Shown: positions 53,657-63,067, numbered from the stretch's first letter. The stretch: DNA of 64,000 nucleotides from Laedolimicola ammoniilytica (GCF_025567165.1 NZ_JAOQKC010000006.1:1-64000), one strand, 5' to 3'. Notes: generated from the letters alone by a model not told the origin. Numbers and translations: made by a program.

Positions 53657-55002
53657 TCCACTTCTCCTCCGATTTTTTTCTGCAATTTTGTTAATCTGTA
53701 GTAATATACCGGTATCAATGGAACCAGGGCTATCGTCCAGGCCGCCGGATCTCCGAAGCAGATTCCAAAGAATCCAAGCTTCGTTCCAATCGTCCCGACC
53801 ACCAGCAGCCGTCCCAGCAATTCAAAGACGCCCCCAAGCATGGGAAACACACCGTCTCCCAATCCCTGCAGCGCATTTCTGTATACAAAGATAAGTCCCA
53901 GCGGAATAAAAAACAAAGTCGCTATATGAAAATACATGTTCAAATACATCTGCACATCGCGATTCGGTTCCGATAAAAACAATAAGCCTGTATACTCTCC
54001 GGCAAAGAAACACACAATCATCAAAACGCCAAAAATCAGGATGGTCATCGTGATCGCTTTCCGGACGCCCTGCCGTATTCTTTCTATCTCTCCCGCTCCT
54101 GTGTTCTGCCCCACATAGGTGGCAAGGGCTGTTCCGATCGCAACTCCCGGCTGTTGAATCACCTGTCCGACTCTCTGCGCCGCCGCGTATGCCGCTATCG
54201 CTGCCGCCCCAAGCCTGTTCAGGGTGGATTGAAGAATCATTCCGCCCAGAGCTGTGATAAAAAACTGCAGCGCCATCGGAATTCCCATTTTCAAAAGGCT
54301 CCCTGCACTTTTCACACGAAACGCCCACTCGCCCTTCCGAACCCGCAGCATGGAATACCGCGCAAACACATAGATTCCGCACAGAATTCCGGAGAGCAGC
54401 TGGGAAGCAACCGTTGCAACCGCCGCTCCATCTACTCCCATCCCGAAATCCCGAATCAATACAATATCCAGAATCACGTTCAGCACAGATGAGAATATGA
54501 GAAAATATAAGGGTGTACGGCTGTCCCCCACGGCCCGGGCTGCTGCTGAAAAAAAGTTATATGCCACACAGGCTCCAAAGCCCCAGAAAAAAATACGGGT
54601 ATACAGCTCTGTCTCGCCATAGATTTCCTGCGGGATATTCATAAGCTCCAGCAAAAGCGGCAGATATCCCAGGAGAATTCCTGTCATCAACACAGAAAAC
54701 ATAACTGACACGTATGCCGCAACCGCGATATGATGTCTCAGCTCACTCTCCTTCTGGCCTCCATAGCATTGAGAAAAGATAATTCCAAAGCCGCTGGTCA
54801 TTCCGATAGCCAGTCCCTGTACGCCAAATGTGACAATTCCCACGCTTCCTACTGCAGCAAGGGCATCCACACCCAGATATCTTCCTACCACCATCGAATC
54901 CACAATCCCGTATAAATTCTGAAACAGGTTTCCGATTAAAACAGGTATCATAAATTCCACAAGAAGCTTGGTAGGATTTCCTTTTGTCATATTCTGTGCC
55001 AT
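53644..55002 (-). CDS. MATE-family membrane transporter
   Basis: A 452-residue protein with 12 predicted helices and the two-fold MATE layout. It begins TKLLVEFMIPVLIGNLFQNL with YGIVDSMVVGRYLG, the usual family opening, and the half-way repeat is LLKMGIPMALQFFITALGGM. MATE proteins export cations or organic compounds with Na+ or H+. Being embedded in a catabolic operon (overlapping the FMN protein, 19 bases after the kinase) suggests export of an end product or toxic analogue rather than drug efflux (inference). Confidence 0.9.
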   Translation of the reverse strand: MAQNMTKGNPTKLLVEFMIPVLIGNLFQNLYGIVDSMVVGRYLGVDALAAVGSVGIVTFGVQGLAIGMTSGFGIIFSQCYGGQKESELRHHIAVAAYVSVMFSVLMTGILLGYLPLLLELMNIPQEIYGETELYTRIFFWGFGACVAYNFFSAAARAVGDSRTPLYFLIFSSVLNVILDIVLIRDFGMGVDGAAVATVASQLLSGILCGIYVFARYSMLRVRKGEWAFRVKSAGSLLKMGIPMALQFFITALGGMILQSTLNRLGAAAIAAYAAAQRVGQVIQQPGVAIGTALATYVGQNTGAGEIERIRQGVRKAITMTILIFGVLMIVCFFAGEYTGLLFLSEPNRDVQMYLNMYFHIATLFFIPLGLIFVYRNALQGLGDGVFPMLGGVFELLGRLLVVGTIGTKLGFFGICFGDPAAWTIALVPLIPVYYYRLTKLQKKIGGEVEWQR

Positions 55003-55021
55003 ACGCGATCCTTTCTGCCTA

Positions 55022-56512
55022 TCAGCCTATCGCATGCATTTCCTCTTTCGTATCCTCATAGAGCTTCTGATAAACAGAAAAGTATTTATCGTACGCGCTC
55101 TGATGATCCGATGGTTCCGTCACATTTTTCACCTTTATGTAGTCTGTTGCTTCCCGCAGATCCCGGAACATGCCGACTGCCGTTCCCGCCGCGGCCGCCA
55201 CGCCAAGAGACGTCGAATCATTGGCTGAGGCCTGTAAAGCCGCCACCGGCGTCTTCCACACATCTGCCAGGATCTGCTTCCACAGCGCAGAATTTGCCCC
55301 GCCTCCGATAATCCGGATCTGTCCGCTCTTTCCCTGCGCTTCAAACACTTTTAAAATGCTGTTCAGCGCATACGCGACGCCCTCAAAGGTCGCCCGCATA
55401 AAATGCGCCCTTGTGTGCGACATGGACAGTCCGAAAAACATTCCTCTTGCTTTGGCGTCAAAGATGGGGGAGCGTTCTCCATCCAGATAGGGGACAAAAA
55501 TAAGGCCGTCGCTTCCCGGCGCTATTTTTCCGGCCAGCGCGTTAAATTCGTCCAGGTCCTGCGTTCCAAGTACGTTCATCACCCACTTCAGGGCTCCTCC
55601 CGCTGATTGCATGGTTCCAAACAGAGAGCTGTGGATTCCATCCAGGGACATGATATTAAAAATACGCTGTTCCGGATCCAGATACGGCTGCTCTATACAC
55701 TGCGACAGCCAGGCGGTCGTACCCAGGGAGCAATAAATGTCTCCCGTATTTACATTTCCGGCCCCGATATCCGCACAGGCTCCGTCTCCGCCTCCCGCGA
55801 TTACCGGAATGCCGGAAGGAATCCCCAGTTCCTTTGCCGCTTCTTCTGTAACATGTCCCACGATTTCCATTCCTGCATGAAGCTCCGGAAGCTTCTCCAT
55901 CTCAAGCCCCAGCTCCCGATATACCGCGGCGTCATACGCTTTTTTGTGAATATTCATCAGCTCTCCATGGCTTGCGTCTGAATAATCCGTCGTATCGATG
56001 TTGCCGGTAAGCCGTGCCGTCAGAAAGTCCTTGGACTGCAGGAATTTTGCTGTCTTACGATAGATCTCCGGCCTTTCTTCCTTAAACCACAGCATCTTGC
56101 AGAGAGAAGAGCGGCTGTCCAGTACGTTTCCCGAAATTCGGTAAAGCTCCTCTTTTCCTATCCCTGCTTTTATCGCTTCAAACTGTGCGCCGGCCCTGGA
56201 ATCCGAATGAATCAGGGCTGCATGGAGCGCCTTGCACTTCTCATCGACCGGGACACATCCCAGCATATGGCCGCTGACACCGATAGCCGCTATCCGTTTT
56301 CCCGCGTCCGGCTTCTGTTCCAGCAAAGCCTTTGTAGTTTTGCAGGCACATTTCCACCAGTCCTCCGGGTTCTGTTCGGAAATTCCCGGTTCCGGATGAT
56401 GCGTATCATAATCGCATTTCGCCGATGCGTAAACTTCTCCGGTTTCCGTTACCAGAGACGTCTTTACACTGCTTGTTCCAATATCATAAGCTAAAATCAA
56501 TTGACTTCCCAT
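55022..56512 (-). CDS. FGGY-family carbohydrate kinase (xylulokinase-like)
   Basis: A 496-residue sugar kinase of the FGGY family. It has AYDIGTSSVKTSLV near the start (phosphate-1 motif), the catalytic Asp region GGGDGACADIGAG, the FGGY signature area PYLDGERSPIFD, and the adenosine motif IGGGANSALWKQILADV. The closest class by look is xylulokinase, but the substrate of FGGY kinases cannot be told from these motifs. The binding site is AAAGGAGGAA. A hairpin (56540-56573) separates it from the glycyl radical enzyme gene. Confidence 0.9.
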   Translation of the reverse strand: MGSQLILAYDIGTSSVKTSLVTETGEVYASAKCDYDTHHPEPGISEQNPEDWWKCACKTTKALLEQKPDAGKRIAAIGVSGHMLGCVPVDEKCKALHAALIHSDSRAGAQFEAIKAGIGKEELYRISGNVLDSRSSLCKMLWFKEERPEIYRKTAKFLQSKDFLTARLTGNIDTTDYSDASHGELMNIHKKAYDAAVYRELGLEMEKLPELHAGMEIVGHVTEEAAKELGIPSGIPVIAGGGDGACADIGAGNVNTGDIYCSLGTTAWLSQCIEQPYLDPEQRIFNIMSLDGIHSSLFGTMQSAGGALKWVMNVLGTQDLDEFNALAGKIAPGSDGLIFVPYLDGERSPIFDAKARGMFFGLSMSHTRAHFMRATFEGVAYALNSILKVFEAQGKSGQIRIIGGGANSALWKQILADVWKTPVAALQASANDSTSLGVAAAAGTAVGMFRDLREATDYIKVKNVTEPSDHQSAYDKYFSVYQKLYEDTKEEMHAIG

Positions 56513-56539
56513 CTGGGTTCCTCCTTTATTCTAAAAACA

Positions 56540-56573
56540 ACAGCAGGCGTACAGAACTCTGTACGCCTGCTGT
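56540..56573 (-). terminator. Intra-operon hairpin between the GRE and kinase genes
   Basis: ACAGCAGGCGTACAG and its exact complement around four bases; on the minus strand it is followed by TGTTTTTAG. It probably lowers expression of the downstream kinase, MATE and FMN genes relative to the enzyme. Confidence 0.75.
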
Positions 56574-56596
56574 CAGGTAGTGAAGGTTTCTATCGG

Positions 56597-59068
56597 TTAC
56601 ATTGCTTCCTGAAGAGTCCGCTCAATAATCTCGTTCTGCAGTTTGTAATCCAGATTTACAAAATATTCACAGTAGCCAGCAATCCGTACTACCAAATCCC
56701 GATGTTTTGCCGGTTCCTTCTGGGCTTCCTGCAGGGCTGTAGCATCTACATAATTGAACTGTACTTCTGCTCCTTTTTCTCTGATATAAGTTTCCAGAAG
56801 CCGAACCACCGCAGCCGTTCCCTCCTGATCCTTTACCAGAGACGGGCTTATCTTCACATTTAACGCAAATGCTCCTGTAATATCGTCTGTACTCAGTTTG
56901 AAAATCGAATTCAGCAACGCGGTCGGTCCATTGCTGTCTCTGCCCTGGCTCGGTCCCGCGCAATCGCTGAGCGCCTCTCCTTTCTTTCTTCCGTTGGGTG
57001 TGGCAGGCGTCAGTTCACCAAGCTCGATATGCAGATTGTAGCTGAACACATTGTTTACAAAACGGGCGTTATCCAGCTTATAAATCTCATTCTGCTTCCG
57101 CACCTGAGCGGAGTAGGTATTAAAGATCTTCGTCGCAATATCATCCACATAATCATCGTCATTTCCGAAGGTCGGCGCTTTCTCCAGCTTCTTTCTGAGA
57201 AGCTCATAGCCTTCAAAATCCGCGTCCATGGCCTCCGCAAGCTGCGCAAGGGTCAGATCCTGCTTTTCAAATACGAATTTTTTGATAACAGAGAGAGAGT
57301 CTGTAGCCGTTCCCAGTCCCTGGCCCATGATGGCGATGGGGCTTCCCATCAGGGTTCCGCCCTGGAAATAATCCAGTCCTTTTTCCAGGCAGCCTTCGAC
57401 TAACGCAGACGCAAAGGGATCCTGACTTCCCTGCCGTTCTACTTTCAGGAAGTCTGCGCCAGCCTTTCCGCTGTTATCTACTTCCTGACGGAGCTCTGTC
57501 AGATATTCCTCCAGGAATTCGTCAAAATCTGCATACGTTTTGCCGCTTGCTGCCGCCGCATGCACCTGATCTGCCAGAATCTCCGGGAAGCTCAGCATAC
57601 CTCCTGTCACCCAGTTTGCGTCTTTTCCTTCGATCATGATTTCTGTACAGCCCATGTTATAATAATTCCGTGCCGCCTCAAGGGGAACGCCTACACTCAT
57701 CAGGTTCGGAATCCAGACACTGTCGTTCAGCACCAGAGGCTGGCCGCAGCCTGCCTTCACTGTACGAATAACCTCTTCATAAAGCCACTTCGGTGTTTTC
57801 TCCGGATTCAGACGAGCAGACATGTTCGGATAAGGCATTGCCAGAAATGTCATGACCTCCAGGCAAAGCTTTGTCAGCTCGTTGGCTCCGTTTTCGCCCT
57901 CTGTGGTAACGCCGCCCACGCACAGGCTCTGCACCGTACGCATCTTCGGCTCGTTCAGCTTCAGATAGAGCGCACACATCCACTCAAAGGCCTTTTCTTC
58001 CGTCAGTCTTCCTTCTTCCATATCCTTCTCATAGAAGGGATACATATACTGGTCGAAGCGTGCCAGAGAAAGAGCGGAGCCTCCCTCCAGGTTGCCGATA
58101 AGCTGGGTCAGCCATACCAGCTCCAGGGCCTCCACAAAGGTGTCCGGCTTTTCTGTGGAAACTTTCTTCATGATCCGGGCCATTTCCAGCAGTTCTTCCT
58201 TTCGAACGGAATCTGCTGTTTTTTCTGCCTCCGCTTCTACTGCAGCCGCGTACTTCCGGATATAATGGATCACTGCTTCCACCGCAATCTTGGTGGATTC
58301 ATAGAAGACCTTTTTGTCCTCGTCCTGTGCCTTTTCCAGTTTCTCGTTGATTTCATCCAGAATGTCCTGATATCCGCGCTTTACCAGATCCTTATAATTC
58401 AGATTGGTATGGTTTGCAACCTTCCAGTTAATCTCATGCAGCGCGTCCGTCGTCTCTTTTCCGTAATCATAGGTAAAAGTAAGCTCCAGAACCTTGCCGA
58501 CCTCATAGGGCTCATACTTTCTGTCTGCCCGCTCCTCATTCAGCGTCTTGATCAGCTTCTGAAGAATATCAAAGGGAATCGACGCGTCGTAATGGTCTCT
58601 GGCCATCAGGGAACCGAAACGCATCTTGCCGGAGTTCGCATTTTCCTCAAATGACATATTACCTTCTCCGTCACTCATGTGACTTCTGGACTCCCGTTCT
58701 TCCTGCTCGCCCCGTGTCGCCTCATGGGCGTCCAGGGCTTCCACAGCCATTTTATAATAATCTTCGTAGGTCAGCTTATTTCTCTCTTCGTCTACCGGCC
58801 ACATACCTGTCACAGACCCAATGAGCTGCTCTGCTTCATAGATCGGGAGCTCTATATGATCCAGATGGTACGCAAAGCCCTTCGCGCGGCGGATTGCCGT
58901 AGGCTCGCCCTTGGTTGCCTTTATGGATGCAGCCATATTGGTATAAAGCAGCGTCTGCCGAAGTCCCGCGTCGTTTAAATCCTGTACCACCTTCCGCATG
59001 GCCTCGATTCTTTCTGTGCCGCGTCCCTTAATTTCTTTTACAGAACTGATTCTTGTCAAATCCCTCAT
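56597..59068 (-). CDS. Glycyl radical enzyme of the eliminase type, substrate unknown
   Basis: An 823-residue glycyl radical enzyme. The C-terminal radical loop is VVRIAGYCEYF with Gly798. The thiyl-radical motif is GCTEI, Cys474 and Glu476. The Cys-x-Glu arrangement is that of C-O/C-S/C-N cleaving members (glycerol and propanediol dehydratases, hydroxyproline dehydratase, sulfite lyases), not of pyruvate formate-lyase with paired Cys. Also seen: FDQYMYPFY, RDSNGPTALLNS and Arg/His pocket residues (MARDHYDAS). No microcompartment genes are near. The ATG at 59068 has GAGGAGG seven bases upstream; the longer frame to 59134 overlaps the activase. The sugar-type neighbours suggest a carbohydrate-derived substrate. 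Confidence 0.92.
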   Translation of the reverse strand: MRDLTRISSVKEIKGRGTERIEAMRKVVQDLNDAGLRQTLLYTNMAASIKATKGEPTAIRRAKGFAYHLDHIELPIYEAEQLIGSVTGMWPVDEERNKLTYEDYYKMAVEALDAHEATRGEQEERESRSHMSDGEGNMSFEENANSGKMRFGSLMARDHYDASIPFDILQKLIKTLNEERADRKYEPYEVGKVLELTFTYDYGKETTDALHEINWKVANHTNLNYKDLVKRGYQDILDEINEKLEKAQDEDKKVFYESTKIAVEAVIHYIRKYAAAVEAEAEKTADSVRKEELLEMARIMKKVSTEKPDTFVEALELVWLTQLIGNLEGGSALSLARFDQYMYPFYEKDMEEGRLTEEKAFEWMCALYLKLNEPKMRTVQSLCVGGVTTEGENGANELTKLCLEVMTFLAMPYPNMSARLNPEKTPKWLYEEVIRTVKAGCGQPLVLNDSVWIPNLMSVGVPLEAARNYYNMGCTEIMIEGKDANWVTGGMLSFPEILADQVHAAAASGKTYADFDEFLEEYLTELRQEVDNSGKAGADFLKVERQGSQDPFASALVEGCLEKGLDYFQGGTLMGSPIAIMGQGLGTATDSLSVIKKFVFEKQDLTLAQLAEAMDADFEGYELLRKKLEKAPTFGNDDDYVDDIATKIFNTYSAQVRKQNEIYKLDNARFVNNVFSYNLHIELGELTPATPNGRKKGEALSDCAGPSQGRDSNGPTALLNSIFKLSTDDITGAFALNVKISPSLVKDQEGTAAVVRLLETYIREKGAEVQFNYVDATALQEAQKEPAKHRDLVVRIAGYCEYFVNLDYKLQNEIIERTLQEAM

Positions 59069-59082
59069 CGTTTTTCCTCCTC

Positions 59083-59979
59083 TCAATCTGCATTCACCAG
59101 GCGTCCTCCCTGGCTCCAGATATAATTTTTCCATTCTGCTACTGTTTCGTTGGATGGCATCTCGAATTCTTCACTTTCGATGCCGATTCTCGCCGCCTTT
59201 GACACTCCCAGCTTATGATAAGGCAAAATCTCCGCCCCTTCTACGTCCGGAAGTTCCTTCGTCAGCTCCGCAATTTTGTTAAAATGATCCTCTGTATCAT
59301 TCACGCCCGGAATAATCGGACAGCGAATTCGAAGCTTAGCACCGGAAGCATAAAGCCGTCTGATATTTTCTTCGACCTTACTGTTATCTCCGCCCACATA
59401 TTTTTTGTAAACTTCCGGATCCGTCACCTTGTAATCAATTAAGAAAATATCCACATAGGGAAGTACCTCTTCATAGTATTCCCAGGGAAGGGTTCCATTG
59501 GTCTCCAGCGCCGTGTTCACGCCTTCCGCTTTCACTCCTTTTAGAATCGCTGTCGCGAATTCCCGCTGCATCAGGGCTTCTCCGCCGGATAAGGTAATTC
59601 CTCCCTCTCCTGTAAAATAATGCTTGTCACGGAGAAGCTGCTTAACTGCTTTTTCCGATGTAATCCGCTCGCCCAGGACCTCCAGGGCCTCTGCCGGACA
59701 GATTTCCACGCATTTTCCGCAAAACTGACAGAGCGTCCGGTCTACCTTATGTCCTTCCTCCGTAAAAGTATGTACCTTCTGCGGACAGACTGCTTCACAG
59801 CCTCTGCAGCCGATGCATTTGGATGCGTTATAGGAAAGTATCTGACGCAGAGGAATTCCCTCCGGATTATGACACCAGACACAATTCACATTGCACCCTT
59901 TCAAAAATATAGTCGTCCGAATTCCCGGTCCGTCGTGGATGGAAAATCTCTGAATTCCAAAAACAATTCCTTCTGCCAT
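59083..59979 (-). CDS. Glycyl radical enzyme activating protein
   Basis: A 298-residue radical SAM enzyme that generates the glycyl radical on the neighbouring enzyme. The SAM cluster motif is CNVNCVWC (CxxxCxxC) near residue 30, after the signature FSIHDGPGIRTTIFLKGC. A ferredoxin-like insert has two more clusters (CIGCRGCEAVC and CQFCGKCVEIC), as in dehydratase activases. LSGGEALMQ follows. The binding site is GGGAGGAG; the gene ends 14 bases before the enzyme. Confidence 0.95.
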   Translation of the reverse strand: MAEGIVFGIQRFSIHDGPGIRTTIFLKGCNVNCVWCHNPEGIPLRQILSYNASKCIGCRGCEAVCPQKVHTFTEEGHKVDRTLCQFCGKCVEICPAEALEVLGERITSEKAVKQLLRDKHYFTGEGGITLSGGEALMQREFATAILKGVKAEGVNTALETNGTLPWEYYEEVLPYVDIFLIDYKVTDPEVYKKYVGGDNSKVEENIRRLYASGAKLRIRCPIIPGVNDTEDHFNKIAELTKELPDVEGAEILPYHKLGVSKAARIGIESEEFEMPSNETVAEWKNYIWSQGGRLVNAD

Positions 59980-59996
59980 CTGAGCTCCTCCCTGCC

Positions 59997-60491
59997 CTAT
60001 ACTTCTACTTTGATATAATCCTTTTCCTCAAAGCTTCCGCCTTTGAAATCTGTCGCAAAGGTTCTGCCCGGAAGCTCACAGAGAATCGTCGCCTGCTCCT
60101 TATCCACTACAAACTGCGTTCCATGCAGTACGCCCGGCTTCAGCTTGACAAAGGTTCCCGCCGGTACCACGAATGCCTCGATACACTCCGGTCCAATTTC
60201 CCCGAAGCCCCAGCCCGCGTAAATAACGATGTCCGCGTCAATAGGAAGCAGGCCTTCGCAGGTATAATCGTGGTATTCATAATTGGTTATGATATTTTCT
60301 CTTTTCTTCACCTGGCAGATACATACGGAAGGCGGATTGTTGTTTCCCATGGGAAGGGTTAATGCATCCGGGAAAAACGCCGATTCGGTCCCGGCTCCAA
60401 AGCCCCAGCAATCCGGATGAAACATATCCACAATCTCTCCGTAGCTTCTGAAATTCTCTCTTGTAATGGGTTTTGCCTGAATGGTTCTCAT
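59997..60491 (-). CDS. AllA/ureidoglycolate-lyase-like cupin
   Basis: A 164-residue cupin-fold protein. The opening MRTIQAKPITRENFRSYGEI and the segment FVVPAGTFVKLKPGVLHGTQ resemble ureidoglycolate lyase and related small cupins. No allantoin or purine-catabolism genes are nearby, so the actual substrate is likely different: a sugar isomerase, lyase or mutarotase step of the local pathway (inference). It lies 17 bases upstream of the activase and 15 bases after the isomerase, in one operon. The binding site is AAGGAG. Confidence 0.75.
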   Translation of the reverse strand: MRTIQAKPITRENFRSYGEIVDMFHPDCWGFGAGTESAFFPDALTLPMGNNNPPSVCICQVKKRENIITNYEYHDYTCEGLLPIDADIVIYAGWGFGEIGPECIEAFVVPAGTFVKLKPGVLHGTQFVVDKEQATILCELPGRTFATDFKGGSFEEKDYIKVEV

Positions 60492-60506
60492 CCGTGTTTC
60501 TCCTTC

Positions 60507-61889
60507 CTACAGACCTTTTATCTGATTCTTTCCCGGTGTATCGTAGGTTACGTTCAGATATCTTGCCGCTTCCTCCAGCGCTCTTGCGTAGGAGCCGTAC
60601 ATACCGCCTACATGATGGATATAGGGGCCGAATACCAGCTTCTCTTCCCACTGCTCCCAGTTATCCGTCTCAAACCATACGTAGGTTCCGGTGGTCTCCG
60701 GTCCGTCGGTAGCCTTTCCTTCTCCGGCAAACAGCACATATTCTCCGCCGATGCTGTCGAAGCGGCATACGGTAATCTCGCCCTTTTTCAGTTCCCAGCG
60801 TCCGTTGAACGCGTCGATTCCTGCCTTCTTCTCCGGATCCCGCAGGGAATAGGGGAAGGGTCCGCAATGCCATAACAGCTCCGCGTTATCGTTTTCCGGA
60901 TGACGGATGGTCAGATCCGCAAAGAACTGTGCCGTGTCGCCCAGACAGCAGGCATTCATAATCGCCAGGGTTACTGCTCCGCTTACGTCTCCCTCGCAGG
61001 AAACCGGAAGTCCCCGATCACTCAGTTCACCGATACTGATACAGGGAAGTCCCTTCAGCTCTTCCATTCTGGTCCAGCACTCCATGGAAGCAGCGGTACA
61101 ATCCTTTTCCCGAATCGCCTTTTCCATCGCCATGGTCATGGCACAGGTCCATACCACCTGTTCCTCGTTCATATTTCTTACGAACGCCATTCTGCCCTTG
61201 AACTCTTCTACGTATTTTCTGAGTTCCTCGCCGTTCTCTTCCACAATCTGCTTCGTATATCCGGCAATCGTCGTTATCGCGATCGGAACCAGCTGCACTC
61301 CAAACTTCTCCAGCAATTCCCCTTCATTGGAAATAACGCTCATGAACGGCTCCGGACGGCTTCCAATCTGCGCGATGCGAAGTCCCTTCATCGCTTTTAC
61401 CGCCATTGCTGTGCGGATAAAGGTCTCATATCCATCTGTAAATTTCTTACTTTTTGCGGGACTATTCACAATATAGCTGAATTTCACGCCGCTCCGGCTC
61501 AGCACCTTAGTCGCCGCGATGATTCCGCACTGGGTATCTCTTCCTCTGCTGACATCGGTATTCGGGATGGTATCCCGCGGTCCCCATACAAGGGTCGGAA
61601 CCTGGAACTGAGAAGCGATTCCTGCCGCTACGCTTTCCTCGCCAAAGTCACAGAACGGAAGAAACAGTGCATCGATTCTCGCATCCTTAAATTTATCTAC
61701 AGCCTTTTTTACGGTCTCATATTCAAACGCAATTCCATTCTCACATAAATCGTCAATATCTACAATCTCTACTGCATCCGGGCGGATTCCCCTGATGACT
61801 TCCATAAAAATATCTTTCTGCTCCTTGGCCGCTTCCATCGGAAGGAAGAAACGCTTAATGGGGGCCACGCCCAATACTAATTTTTTCAT
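60507..61889 (-). CDS. L-fucose/L-arabinose isomerase-family protein
   Basis: A 460-residue protein of the L-fucose-isomerase-like superfamily. The N-terminal Rossmann-like part (VLGVAPIKRFFLPMEAAKEQ, then DALFLPFCDFGEESVAAGIA) and the segment SVISNEGELLEKFGVQLVPI fit the family. The C-terminal half has SCEGDVSGAVTLAIMNACC and HCGPFPYSLRDPEKK. True fucose isomerases are longer (about 590), so the substrate is probably different; some short homologues isomerise unusual hexoses. Which residues bind metal cannot be fixed by eye. The binding site is AAGGAG. Confidence 0.8.
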   Translation of the reverse strand: MKKLVLGVAPIKRFFLPMEAAKEQKDIFMEVIRGIRPDAVEIVDIDDLCENGIAFEYETVKKAVDKFKDARIDALFLPFCDFGEESVAAGIASQFQVPTLVWGPRDTIPNTDVSRGRDTQCGIIAATKVLSRSGVKFSYIVNSPAKSKKFTDGYETFIRTAMAVKAMKGLRIAQIGSRPEPFMSVISNEGELLEKFGVQLVPIAITTIAGYTKQIVEENGEELRKYVEEFKGRMAFVRNMNEEQVVWTCAMTMAMEKAIREKDCTAASMECWTRMEELKGLPCISIGELSDRGLPVSCEGDVSGAVTLAIMNACCLGDTAQFFADLTIRHPENDNAELLWHCGPFPYSLRDPEKKAGIDAFNGRWELKKGEITVCRFDSIGGEYVLFAGEGKATDGPETTGTYVWFETDNWEQWEEKLVFGPYIHHVGGMYGSYARALEEAARYLNVTYDTPGKNQIKGL

Positions 61890-61938
61890 ACCCCTATCTC
61901 CTTTTCGCCTTTCGCTCTGTCACAACTCTTTTTATTTT

Positions 61939-61972
61939 AAAACGGAGACACCCACAGGGGTGTCTCCGTTTC
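61939..61972 (-). terminator. Hairpin between the binding-protein and isomerase genes
   Basis: AAACGGAGACACCC and its exact complement around four bases, followed on the minus strand by TTTTAAAATAAAAAG. Likely a partial terminator that keeps the transporter genes more strongly expressed. Confidence 0.75.
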
Positions 61973-62014
61973 CGCCTCGTTCTTTTCTCTATTCGGTTTT
62001 TTCAGTTCTTTTCC

Positions 62015-63055
62015 TTACTGCGCCATTCCGTTCTCTTCGTAATAGGTAAGGAACTCATCTACGTTGGAAGAATCAATATAAGAAGCTCCAAAGGTCAGAT
62101 CCTCTGTGTCGGACGGTTTCATCTCGCCGCTCTCCAGCTTCTGGATTCTTGTAAGTACTGCATCTGCGTAATCATTGGAATTCTGATATGCGGACGCCTG
62201 GATGCTGCCTTCCTTGATGGCCTTGCAGCCCTGGTACAGTCCGTCGATACCGTATACCAGAACGTGATCCTTGTCTGCCGTCATACCTGCGCCGCGCAGC
62301 GCCTCGATTGCGCCCAGGGCCATATCGTCATTCTCAGAGATAACGCCGTCAATCTTATCGCCGTAAGCGGTAATCCAGTCCTCCATACAGGTCATCGCGT
62401 CTGCCTTCTGGAATTTCTGGAACTTCTCTGCCAGAACTGTAATATCGTCACGGCCTGCCTCTTCCAGTGCCGCATGGAAGCCTTCTCCTCGGAGAACGGA
62501 GCCTGAATAACCTTCCACGCCGCGGAGGATTACAATATTCGCATTCTCAGGAAGCTGCTCAGCTGCTTTTTTTGCTGCCAGATATCCCAGGTCATACTCC
62601 GAACATACCCAGGTGGATATCACGTCATGATTCTCTTCGATATCAATCGCATACATTACAACACTGGTTCCGCTGTCCATCAGCTTCTTGAAAGCATCTA
62701 CCTGAGCTACATTTCCTGAATAGAGAACCAGGCCATAATCTCCGGCAATCTGAATCTGCTCCAGACACTCCAGTCCCTTTGCGTCGTCGTTTTTAGTATC
62801 AAACAGATCTATGGTATAGCCATTTTCCTTTAACTTTTCCTGTGCTGTCACCGCCGTCTGATGATGCCATGCGTCAGACTGGTTACATACCCACGCAATC
62901 TTCGTTCCCGCCAGCTCCGCTGCCGCGCCAGAACCTCCATCCTCTGTGGTGGCTGCCGCTGTGTCAGAGGATGGAGTCTCACTCTTTCCTCCACAGCCTG
63001 CCAGCATACCGATTACCATAACTCCTGCTAAAAGTAACGCAATTCTCTTTTTCAT
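62015..63055 (-). CDS. Sugar ABC transporter substrate-binding lipoprotein
   Basis: A 346-residue ribose-type (RbsB-like) binding protein. The lipoprotein signal is MKKRIALLLAGVMVIGMLAG followed by the lipobox cysteine (LAGC). A Ser/Thr/Glu/Gly-rich spacer precedes the periplasmic-binding fold (KIAWVCNQSDAWHHQTAVTA at about 52). Other landmarks are VISENDDMALGAIEAL and VYGIDGLYQGCKAI, which match the pentose/hexose family. It captures the presumed sugar outside the cell. The stop is 12 bases after the permease gene start region on the same strand order (permease first, binding protein second). Confidence 0.92.
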   Translation of the reverse strand: MKKRIALLLAGVMVIGMLAGCGGKSETPSSDTAAATTEDGGSGAAAELAGTKIAWVCNQSDAWHHQTAVTAQEKLKENGYTIDLFDTKNDDAKGLECLEQIQIAGDYGLVLYSGNVAQVDAFKKLMDSGTSVVMYAIDIEENHDVISTWVCSEYDLGYLAAKKAAEQLPENANIVILRGVEGYSGSVLRGEGFHAALEEAGRDDITVLAEKFQKFQKADAMTCMEDWITAYGDKIDGVISENDDMALGAIEALRGAGMTADKDHVLVYGIDGLYQGCKAIKEGSIQASAYQNSNDYADAVLTRIQKLESGEMKPSDTEDLTFGASYIDSSNVDEFLTYYEENGMAQ

Positions 63056-63067
63056 ACTCTTCCTCCT

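Noticed and set aside
56597..59068. Pyruvate formate-lyase
   Set aside because: PFL has two adjacent catalytic cysteines; this protein has GCTE with a single Cys and a Glu two residues later.
59997..60491. Purine/allantoin degradation by the AllA-like cupin
   Set aside because: No allantoinase, allantoate amidohydrolase or ureidoglycolate dehydrogenase genes nearby; the setting is carbohydrate catabolism.
49333..61889. Firm assignment as a sulfoquinovose degradation operon
   Set aside because: Only the YihS-like isomerase points that way; no sulfoquinovosidase, sulfo-sugar aldolase or sulfolactaldehyde enzyme is in the window, and the supposed sulfonate contacts look changed.
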